DNA of 14,578 nucleotides from DAONJL01 sp035405645 [NCBI: bacterium] (GTDB lineage Bacteria > JAGOBX01 > DAONJL01): contig DAONJL010000060.1 in the NCBI GenBank assembly GCA_035405645.1, positions 1 through 14,578 on the forward strand, read 5' to 3'. The notes under the pieces were generated by a model, which searched no databases, was not told the origin of the DNA, and saw only the letters and a list, made by a program, of their open reading frames with translations. Made by a program: the position numbers and the translations under genes. Position 1 is the stretch's first letter. Each line of letters begins with the position of its first letter. Below are positions 1 to 6,449 of this stretch, in pieces.

Positions 1-871
1 TTGTAGAATAAATAAATTTTTTCTTTTCATTGGTGCTGATATTTCAGCATCTGTTGGACCACATAAACATATTTGATTTATTTTTGTGCCTGCTGCTAAA
101 TGGGCTGGACCTGTATCACTTGATATAAACCAATCACATTTACTAATAAAATAAAATAATTCCTGTAATGAAAAATTATGAATAATTATTAAATTTTTAT
201 GATTTATTTTTTCTTTTATTTTTCTATTTATTACTTTTTCTAATTTACTACCTAAAAATATAATAATTTTGTTCTAATAATTTTTGAATAGTTTTAAGAT
301 AGTTATTAATATCCCATAATCTTATATCATTAAAATTTTTATTTAATAATCGATTTGTTTTTGAAGAACCAATATGAAATACAATTTTTTTTTTAGTATT
401 AAATGGTATTAAAAAATTATCTATTTTTTCTTTATCCTTTTGAGAAGGATATATTTCTATTGAATATTTATTATATACACTATTTGGCATTATTTTATTT
501 ACTGCTAAATAAAAAAGTTCAATTACATTTATATACTCAAAAAAATCATTCAAATTAATAATTTTATCAGCATTTAGTCTATTTGCAAATTTTCTTATCA
601 TATTAAAAGATTCAAAATTTATAAGGTAATTAAATTTAACTCTTTTTAATTTTGATAATAAGAAAAATAATTCTAAAAAATTTCTTTTATGATATAATAT
701 ATAAATATTATTAACAAATGGATTATTTTTAAAAATTTCTTTACCTATTCTGGAAGTTAAGATATCAATTTGAAAACCAAAGTCTGATAAAGAATGAACA
801 ACTGGTGTAATTCTTAATATATCACCCATTGCACCAATTTTAATAATTAATATTTTTTTATTTTGTTCCAT
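1..871 (-). pseudogene. Glycosyltransferase family 9 (heptosyltransferase-like), frameshifted and cut by the window edge
   Basis: Family 9 enzymes transfer heptose or related sugars from a nucleotide sugar to LPS core at the cytoplasmic face of the inner membrane. The N-terminal part (871 down to about 275) opens with ILIIKIGAMGDILR, the usual first strand and glycine-rich loop of the family, and later carries KKKIVFHIGSS, the start of the second Rossmann domain. That frame stops at 250-248. The neighbouring frame continues without a stop from about 260 to the left edge and encodes the typical C-terminal donor-site block: FLGS, then CDWFISSDTGPAHLAAGTKI and LCGPTDAEISAP. The two halves are therefore one gene with a one-base gain or two-base loss near 250-274, in A/T runs. 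The ATG at 871 is preferred because it places the conserved motif 6 residues in; an upstream in-frame TTG at 907 adds only weak sequence. The gene is last in the ilvB-led operon, after a 108-base gap. A sequencing or assembly indel is as likely as real decay. Confidence 0.82.
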
Positions 872-979
872 AAATTTTTTATTATAAAAATCATTCGAAA
901 AAATCAAGAAAATTTGTTTTATTATTTTTTTGAGTATTAATTTTAAAATAGAGTGAAAAAATAATAAAAACTAACAAAA

Positions 980-2254
980 TTAAAATCTTATATTGCTTTT
1001 AATTATTACGAAAATATAAAAAACAAAAAGTAAAAAATAAGAAAAGGAAGAAGCAATAGCAGCACCAGCACTTAAAAATTTAGGAATAAATAAATAATTT
1101 AAAAAAATATTAGAAATAAAAACAAAGAAATTAATAAAAGAAAGACTTAAGAAAAATCCGTTGGTAATTAAATAAGAACTGCATTGCAAAGACATAGAAA
1201 AAAAAATTAAACCGGGTAAAAGAAAAAATAAAGAATTTAAAGAATAAAAAAATTGCGGTAAAAAAAGGCGAAAAAAAATAGGTGCAATAAAATAAATAAT
1301 AATTGAAGAAATAAGAGAAACAAAAAAAGATAAAATTAATGCTTCAATAAATTTTTTTAATAAATATTTTTTATCATTTACAGCAACTGAAAGATTAGAG
1401 ACTAAAACGAATTGAACTGCTTCTGCAAAAATTAAAAGCCCAGTAAAAATATTAACAGAAAAAGAATAAAAGCCAAGTTCAGAAAGATTACAAAAATATT
1501 TGAGCATAAATTGGTCAACATAAAAAAATAAAAAAGCAAAAATATAACCTGGATGAATGGCAGCACCACTTTTAAAAAGAAGTTGATATAATTTTTTATC
1601 AGGAAAATTTATTTTTGATGAATTTTCAATAATAATTGTTTTTTTAAAAAAAATAAAAGTAACAAATAAGAGAATAATAAACGAAAAAAAATAAATATAA
1701 GCAATTTTATAAATAGTTAATTTCAAATCGAATAAAATAAAAATAATAAAAATCAAAAGAATAAATAAATTTCTGATAGAAATTAAAAAATTTACTTTAC
1801 GAATTTCTTTCAAACACTGAAGAAAAAAAATAATAGTTTCGAAAATAATTTTTATAGGCACCATAAAAATAAAAAGGAAAATAAGTAAAAATGGTAGGTC
1901 ATTAAAAAAATTATTAAATTTAAAAAATAAGAAAAAGAAAATAGAAATAAAAATAAAAGCAATAAACAATTGTAAAATAATAATTGCATTTAATAAAGTT
2001 TTTTTTGAATATTTAAAATTATCAGAAAATAAGTAATGAGGAATTGTTTTAAAAATACTGAAATTACTAATATTATATAGCAGCATAAAAATAAGTTCAG
2101 CAAAAGCAATAATACCTTTACCAATAGGACCGCATAATAATGCTAATAAATAGTTAATAATAAATTTAGAAATACCATTAAATAATCTAACAGCACTATT
2201 TTCAAAAATTTCAAAAGGAATAAATTTTAAAAAAGAAAAAAATTTTTTATTCAA
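980..2254 (-). CDS. Polysaccharide flippase (Wzx/MATE-like, multi-pass membrane protein)
   Basis: This is probably a lipid-linked oligosaccharide flippase that moves undecaprenyl-linked sugar units across the inner membrane. At 424 residues with about 12 hydrophobic segments spread over its length it fits the Wzx/RfbX family. Mid-protein, around residues 228-290, it has the family-like pattern FKSGAAIHPGY, then VDQFML, then ELGFYSFSVNIF. The protein is extreme in composition: about 85 of 424 residues are Phe by hand count, as expected for membrane segments in a very A/T-rich genome. The start is a TTG (2254-2252) that overlaps the TGA stop of the preceding gene as TTGA, with no clear Shine-Dalgarno site, so translation probably depends on coupling. 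The next Met lies too far inside to be the start. It is followed by the glycosyltransferase, supporting a role in surface polysaccharide. The transported substrate cannot be told from the sequence. Confidence 0.8.
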   Translation of the reverse strand: MNKKFFSFLKFIPFEIFENSAVRLFNGISKFIINYLLALLCGPIGKGIIAFAELIFMLLYNISNFSIFKTIPHYLFSDNFKYSKKTLLNAIIILQLFIAFIFISIFFFLFFKFNNFFNDLPFLLIFLFIFMVPIKIIFETIIFFLQCLKEIRKVNFLISIRNLFILLIFIIFILFDLKLTIYKIAYIYFFSFIILLFVTFIFFKKTIIIENSSKINFPDKKLYQLLFKSGAAIHPGYIFAFLFFYVDQFMLKYFCNLSELGFYSFSVNIFTGLLIFAEAVQFVLVSNLSVAVNDKKYLLKKFIEALILSFFVSLISSIIIYFIAPIFFRLFLPQFFYSLNSLFFLLPGLIFFSMSLQCSSYLITNGFFLSLSFINFFVFISNIFLNYLFIPKFLSAGAAIASSFSYFLLFVFYIFVIIKSNIRF

Positions 2255-3306
2255 TTTAAAGATTGATTATCATCATTTATTTCTTTATCAGGGAAAATCT
2301 CGCTTTTTAATTTTTTTAAAAATTGCAAATAAATATTTACAAATTCAATCATTTCATATTCAATAATATCACTAATTAAAATAATATCTTCATTAGCAAA
2401 AGCTTCTGATAATTCTTTTAATTTTTCCATAAATTCAGTATTATATTGATAAATTGTTTTATCATTAATTTTCATATGAATAGTGATATTATGAAAAGTC
2501 TTTTCTAATTTTTTTAAGAATAAAACCCATTCTTCAAAAAAAATAATTTCTTTTTTAAATAACTCAATACCTTCATTAGCCAGACCGGTTTGTATTTTTT
2601 CGCTAATTTGTTGATATAAAGAATTTTTCTTAATAAATTGCTCTTGAAAATATTCAATTTGTTCTTTTAATTCTTTACTTGAAAAATGCATTTTTTTAAA
2701 TTCATTAAAAAGAAATCTAATTATTTCAGTTGAAGTTTTTAAAACTCTTGATAAATTGTGAAATAAATGTTCTTTAATATTCTTTTCATTGCCTGCAATA
2801 ACAGAAGCTTTGAAAGAACTTAAAGTATATTCAGCTTCTTCAATTACACTAATAAGAGTTTTATCATTTAATTTTGCTTCATAATAATTTATTCCAATTG
2901 GTTTTTCACAATTTCTAAGACCAGTAAAAATCCATTCTAAACCATTTATTAATTTTTGAAATGTCGGAGTATAATTATTTAAATTATTAAGGTCAATATG
3001 CGAACATAAATCTTCAACTACACCTAAAAATTTATTAATATATTCAATCATATCACCAAGAGTATTTATCACAGTAATATTTATATCTTCTGCTTTTACT
3101 TCTATTTTCTTTATATTTTCAAGGTCATAATCAGGTATATTTTTTAAATCAATCTTTTTATCATTTAATTTTAATTCATCAATAAGCATATTATTGTTTA
3201 ATAAATATTTCCTTAATTCTTCCATAAAAACTTTAAATGATTTTATTCCATCAAGTTGAATATCAATCTTTTTATTATTTAATAAAATCTCAATTTTTTC
3301 TATCAT
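2251..3306 (-). CDS. Unrecognised soluble helical protein with an internal duplication
   Basis: I do not recognise this 351-residue protein. It has no signal peptide and no membrane segment, so it is probably cytoplasmic. Residues 1-55 look like a small alpha/beta unit: two short strand-like segments around NNKKIDIQ, a helix, then ELKLNDKKIDL, which could be a beta-grasp-like fold. Residues 80-335 are mostly helical and charged. Two stretches resemble each other: EW at 124-125 followed by NDKT at 147-150, and EW at 259-260 followed by NDKT at 281-284. Both are preceded by an F-x-K helix and followed by an NE-containing helix, which suggests a duplicated domain of about 85-90 residues. The ATG at 3306 has an AGGGA Shine-Dalgarno site about 7 bases upstream. 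The gene lies 17 bases after the small membrane protein and overlaps the flippase start by 4 bases, so it is part of the ilvB-led operon. No function can be assigned. Confidence 0.8.
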   Translation of the reverse strand: MIEKIEILLNNKKIDIQLDGIKSFKVFMEELRKYLLNNNMLIDELKLNDKKIDLKNIPDYDLENIKKIEVKAEDINITVINTLGDMIEYINKFLGVVEDLCSHIDLNNLNNYTPTFQKLINGLEWIFTGLRNCEKPIGINYYEAKLNDKTLISVIEEAEYTLSSFKASVIAGNEKNIKEHLFHNLSRVLKTSTEIIRFLFNEFKKMHFSSKELKEQIEYFQEQFIKKNSLYQQISEKIQTGLANEGIELFKKEIIFFEEWVLFLKKLEKTFHNITIHMKINDKTIYQYNTEFMEKLKELSEAFANEDIILISDIIEYEMIEFVNIYLQFLKKLKSEIFPDKEINDDNQSLN

Positions 3307-3323
3307 TTGATTTCCCTGCCATT

Positions 3324-3572
3324 TTATTTATTTTTAATTTTTTTATTCATTATTTTCCCAATCTCATCTTTTTTATTTTCAATTTCATCAGAATCTTTTT
3401 TTATTTTTTCAATATTGTCAATAGTTTTTGCTTTTGTGGAGTCAATAATATTTTTAATCTTTGCTTTTTCTTCTTCTAATTTTTTTTTATTAATATCAAC
3501 AATACCTCTTGTCCAGAAACCTGCTAAAAAAGCAGCTATAACTAAAATAAGAGTAATAAATGTTCGAATCAT
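3324..3572 (-). CDS. Small single-pass membrane protein with a charged coiled-coil tail
   Basis: This 82-residue protein is of unknown function. Residues about 4-21 (TFITLILVIAAFLAGFW) form one hydrophobic segment, either an uncleaved anchor or a transmembrane helix. Residues 25-80 are almost entirely Lys, Glu, Asp and Ile in a heptad-like pattern, so a coiled coil is likely. The start chosen is the ATG at 3572. It lies 2 bases after the ilvN stop, and an AGAGG Shine-Dalgarno site inside the last ilvN codons sits at correct spacing. A TTG two codons earlier is less likely. The coupling to ilvN and the 17-base gap to the next gene show it is a real operon member rather than a chance ORF. ORFs on the opposite strand here are U-rich mirror images with no ribosome site. 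A structural or scaffold role with the 351-residue neighbour is only a guess. Confidence 0.7.
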   Translation of the reverse strand: MIRTFITLILVIAAFLAGFWTRGIVDINKKKLEEEKAKIKNIIDSTKAKTIDNIEKIKKDSDEIENKKDEIGKIMNKKIKNK

Positions 3573-3574
3573 TA

Positions 3575-4048
3575 TCAACCTCTTAATATAGCAATTCTAC
3601 CTGTTCTTGATAATTCTTTTATCCCAAAATTTTTTAAGTTTTTGATTAAATTTGAAATTTTAGAAGGCGAAGCAATCGCCTGTATTGTCATTGTATTTTC
3701 AGTTAAATCAATTACTTTTGCTTCAAATATATTTACTATTTCAAGTATGCTTGTTCTTGTTTCTTTTGTTACATTTAATTTTACTAATAATAATTCTCTT
3801 GCAATATGTTCCTGAACTGTAACATCATTTACTTTAATTACATTAATTAATTTATTTAATTGTTTACAAATTTGTTCTATTTCCATATCATCACCTGATG
3901 CTGTAATTGTCATACGCGATAAATTAGGGTTTTCAGTTTCAGCAACAGCAAGAGAAAGAATATTATAACCTCGTCCAGCAAAAAGACCAGCAATCCGCGC
4001 AAGAACACCACTTTTATTTTCAACTAAAACAGTAATAGTGTGTAACAT
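3575..4048 (-). CDS. ilvN: Acetolactate synthase small (regulatory) subunit
   Basis: This is the regulatory subunit of acetohydroxyacid synthase. It activates the catalytic IlvB subunit and normally gives feedback inhibition by valine in the branched-chain amino acid pathway. At 157 residues it is the standard bacterial short form. The N-terminal ACT domain is clear: ITVLVENKSGVLARIAGLF followed by GYNILSLAVAETE and MTITASGDD, with the Gly-Val-Leu-Ala-Arg loop where the effector amino acid binds. Residues about 80-157 form the second ACT-like domain, including ARELLLVKLNV and FGIKELSRTGRIAI. Its ATG shares one base with the ilvB stop (TAATG), so the two subunits are translationally coupled, as expected for a stoichiometric complex. 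Its terminal codons carry the ribosome-binding site of the next gene. Confidence 0.96.
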   Translation of the reverse strand: MLHTITVLVENKSGVLARIAGLFAGRGYNILSLAVAETENPNLSRMTITASGDDMEIEQICKQLNKLINVIKVNDVTVQEHIARELLLVKLNVTKETRTSILEIVNIFEAKVIDLTENTMTIQAIASPSKISNLIKNLKNFGIKELSRTGRIAILRG

Positions 4049-5730
4049 TAATTATCACCTCTAATCATATCAATATTTGAAGCTCCTGCTGGCACCATTG
4101 GAAATACATTTTCTTCTTCATCAACTAAAATATTTAATAAAATGGGTCCTTCATAATTTAAGGTATAATTTAATGCATCCCTTACTTCTTCTTCTTCTTT
4201 TATTGTGACACCTTTTATTCCAAATGCTTCAGCTACTTTGCCAAAATCCGGATTAGTATGTAAATCAGTTTGTGAATATCTTTTATTAAAGAATAATTGT
4301 TGCCATTGACGAACCATACCTAAATAGTTGTTATTTAGAACAATTATTTTTACAGGTAAATTATGTGCTTTTAATGTTGTTAATTCTTGTATATTCATTT
4401 GAATCGAGCCATCACCCGCAATATCAATAACTAATTCACCAGGTCGAGCAAATTGAGCACCAATTGCAGCAGGTAAACCAAAGCCCATAGTGCCTAAACC
4501 ACCAGAAGAAATAAATTGTCTTGGTTTTGTAAATTTATAAAATTGAGCAGCCCACATCTGGTTCTGACCAACTTCTGTTGTTATTATTGCATTGCCCTTT
4601 GTAAGTCTATATATTTCTTCTACTACAAATTGTGGTTTTATTTTTCCTTTTTGTTTTTTATATGTTAATGGATTTTCTTTTTTCCATTTCTCAATTTGAT
4701 TTAGCCATTCAATTGTGTTTAACTCACATTTGCTTTCTTCTAAAATATGTAATAATTCTTCTAAAATATTTTTCGCATCACCAACAATAGGAATATCAAC
4801 TTTAATTATTTTATAAATTGAAGCGGGGTCAATATCAATATGAATAATTTTTGAATGAGGTGAAAAAGTTTCAGTTCGACCTGTAACTCTATCATCAAAA
4901 CGAGCGCCAATAGCAATTAATAAATCACAATGATGAACTGCTAAATTTGCAGCAGCAGTGCCGTGCATTCCAATCATACCCATAAATAAACGATGGTCAC
5001 CAGGAAAACCACCAAGTCCCATTAATGTTGATGTAACTGGTATATTATATTTTTCTGCTAATTCTTTTACTTCTTCATGAGCATTAGAAATTATTACACC
5101 ACCACCTATATATATAACTGGTCGTTTTGCTTTCTTTATTTGTTCAGCTGCTAATTTAATCTGTTTTTTATTTCCTATTATTGTTGGTTTATAACCAGGT
5201 ATATCAATTTGTTCTGGAAAATCATTTTCTGTCTGACCTAAACTAATGTCCTTTGGCAAATCAACAAGAACTGGTCCGGGTCTTCCTGTTCTTGCTATAT
5301 AAAATGCTTCTGCAATTATTTTCGGTAGTTCATCAACATCCTGAACCAGATAATTATGTTTTGTAATTGGTCTGGTAATACCAGTAATATCAGCTTCTTG
5401 AAAAGCGTCGCCACCAATAAGTGCAGTTGCAACCTGCCCTGTAAAAGCAACAATAGGTGATGAATCCATATAAGCAGTTGCAATACCAGTAACTAAATTT
5501 GTTGCACCAGGACCTGATGTTGCCATACAAACACCTACTTTTCCACTTGCGCGTGCATAACCATCTGCTGCATGTGCACCTGCTTGTTCATGCCTTGGTA
5601 AAACATGTTTAATTGGTGCATCGTATAATCTATCATAAATAGGTATTAAAACACCACCAGGATAACCAAATATAATTTCAACCCCTTCGCGTAATAATCC
5701 TTCTACAAAAATATCAACGCCCTTTTTCAT
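4048..5730 (-). CDS. ilvB: Acetolactate synthase large (catalytic) subunit
   Basis: This ThDP- and FAD-dependent enzyme condenses two pyruvates to 2-acetolactate, or pyruvate with 2-oxobutyrate, in the first common step of valine, leucine and isoleucine synthesis. It is 560 residues long and complete. The N-terminal pyrimidine-binding domain shows [13 protein letters not shown] and [16 protein letters not shown], with the catalytic Glu at residue 48, and then [17 protein letters not shown]. The central FAD domain spans about 190-340 ([20 protein letters not shown]). The C-terminal pyrophosphate domain has the ThDP/Mg motif AGDGSIQMN (Asp440) ending in LNNN (466-468), followed by GMVRQWQ, whose Trp lines the herbicide site in homologues. 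The pairing with ilvN distinguishes it from catabolic acetolactate synthases and other ThDP decarboxylases. A GGAG Shine-Dalgarno site lies 9 bases before the ATG. The expected leader of roughly 34 bases is too short for a classical peptide attenuator. Confidence 0.97.
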   Translation of the reverse strand: MKKGVDIFVEGLLREGVEIIFGYPGGVLIPIYDRLYDAPIKHVLPRHEQAGAHAADGYARASGKVGVCMATSGPGATNLVTGIATAYMDSSPIVAFTGQVATALIGGDAFQEADITGITRPITKHNYLVQDVDELPKIIAEAFYIARTGRPGPVLVDLPKDISLGQTENDFPEQIDIPGYKPTIIGNKKQIKLAAEQIKKAKRPVIYIGGGVIISNAHEEVKELAEKYNIPVTSTLMGLGGFPGDHRLFMGMIGMHGTAAANLAVHHCDLLIAIGARFDDRVTGRTETFSPHSKIIHIDIDPASIYKIIKVDIPIVGDAKNILEELLHILEESKCELNTIEWLNQIEKWKKENPLTYKKQKGKIKPQFVVEEIYRLTKGNAIITTEVGQNQMWAAQFYKFTKPRQFISSGGLGTMGFGLPAAIGAQFARPGELVIDIAGDGSIQMNIQELTTLKAHNLPVKIIVLNNNYLGMVRQWQQLFFNKRYSQTDLHTNPDFGKVAEAFGIKGVTIKEEEEVRDALNYTLNYEGPILLNILVDEEENVFPMVPAGASNIDMIRGDN

Positions 5731-5770
5731 TCCTTATCACTCCACTTAATATTTTAAATATAATTAATTG

Positions 5771-5799
5771 ATAATATTAAATTTATAATTTCTTGTCAA
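5771..5799 (-). promoter_or_regulatory. Sigma70-type promoter of the ilvB operon
   Basis: On the minus strand, TTGACA (5799-5794) is followed by a 17-base spacer and TATTAT (5776-5771). Transcription should start near 5764, about 34 bases before the ilvB ATG. This is the only good promoter upstream of the six-gene minus-strand unit. An 8-base inverted repeat places a second ATTGACAA on the plus strand at 5831-5838. Confidence 0.65.
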
Positions 5800-6064
5800 T
5801 TGTTTTATTAATTTTTTGCATATTACAATTATTGACAAATAAGAACTTTTTTGAAATAAAATTATCATAAAAAAATATACAATATATTTATGCCCAAAAA
5901 TTATTCAATCTGCTCATTTTAATCAAATTATTATATTTTCAAATCAGTAAATAAAAAAGAAAAAATAAAAAAAAATTTTTAATTAATAAATAAAAATTTA
6001 ATCACAATAATTATAATTAAAAAATTTAAACAAAAATAAAAGTCAAACAAAAAAATAAAAAAAC
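5800..6064. other. A/T-rich divergent intergenic region without a recognisable gene
   Basis: This stretch separates the divergent ilvB and HicB-like/kinase transcription units. It is almost entirely A and T with many A runs and has no ORF with a ribosome-binding site. The only notable element is ATTGACAA at 5831-5838, an inverted copy of the ilvB -35 region. It lacks a convincing -10 at the right distance on the plus strand. The long A tracts at about 5957-6060 could be bent DNA or an UP element for the promoter at 6065. I see no terminator, RNA gene or mobile-element end. Confidence 0.5.
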
Positions 6065-6092
6065 TTGACAAATTGGAATTTTGTGCTATAAT
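6065..6092 (+). promoter_or_regulatory. Strong extended -10 sigma70 promoter for the HicB-like/kinase pair
   Basis: TTGACA (6065-6070), a 16-base spacer and TATAAT (6087-6092) are all consensus, with an extended -10 TGC directly before TATAAT. The preceding A tracts may act as an UP element. Transcription should start near 6099, giving a leader of about 64 bases that ends in a strong AGGAGG ribosome site (6152-6157), 5 bases before the ATG at 6163. This is the best-matching promoter in the window. Confidence 0.8.
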
Positions 6093-6162
6093 GGATAATA
6101 GAGAAAAATAAGAAATTTTGCTTTCTTCTTTTTTTGCTTTTATTTTTGTTTAGGAGGTTTGT

Positions 6163-6405
6163 ATGTATTATGATTCATCTCATAATTTAGAGTTTGTTGC
6201 TTATCTTTATATCGTTGCTAATAATTACATTGCTGTATGTCCAAAACTCGACATCTTTGTTTTTTCAAATAATAAGAATGAAACATTAAAACAACTATCA
6301 CAAAAAATTCTATATTTTTTTACTATTAAAAATGTTGAAATTATTGATTGTTTTAAAAATAATGTTCTTTCTAAGTATAAATTAAAATTCATAACTTCAA
6401 ATTAA
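6163..6405 (+). CDS. Small HicB-like (RNase H-like fold) protein without a HicA partner
   Basis: This 80-residue protein resembles the N-terminal beta-sheet part of HicB antitoxins. It has an F-x-A-x-x-Y strand (residues 11-17), a YIAVCPKLDIFV strand pair (22-33) matching the family's YxAxCPELxxxxxG block, then a helix with NETLKQLSQKI, like the family's TxEEALxNLxxAI. It has no C-terminal DNA-binding domain, and no HicA-like toxin (dsRNA-binding fold with a catalytic His) lies on either side. A working toxin-antitoxin pair is therefore not supported. A stand-alone ligand- or protein-binding module is more likely. The ATG has a near-perfect AGGAGG site, and the strongest promoter of the window precedes it. 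The kinase gene follows within about 45 bases, so the two are probably cotranscribed. The HicB relation rests on short motifs and is moderate at best. Confidence 0.6.
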   Translation: MYYDSSHNLEFVAYLYIVANNYIAVCPKLDIFVFSNNKNETLKQLSQKILYFFTIKNVEIIDCFKNNVLSKYKLKFITSN

Positions 6406-6449
6406 AATTATGAAAAGTGTTTTTTTTAAAACATTTTCCTTTGAAAATT

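Noticed and set aside
3237-3591. Plus-strand ORFs rich in Phe and Ile opposite the small membrane protein
   Set aside because: They are U-rich mirror images of a Lys/Glu/Ile-coding gene, have no ribosome site, and conflict with the well-supported minus-strand operon.
5832-5860. Second plus-strand promoter starting with TTGACA
   Set aside because: No acceptable -10 element at 16-18 bases, and it is more than 300 bases from the next gene.
6103-6125. Small hairpin (AAGAAA / TTTCTT) with T run in the leader of the HicB-like gene
   Set aside because: Only six pairs, nearly all A-T, and such repeats are frequent by chance in this composition; not strong enough to call an attenuator.
6163-6405. 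HicAB toxin-antitoxin system
   Set aside because: No HicA-like ORF on either side and the HicB-like protein lacks a DNA-binding C-terminus.
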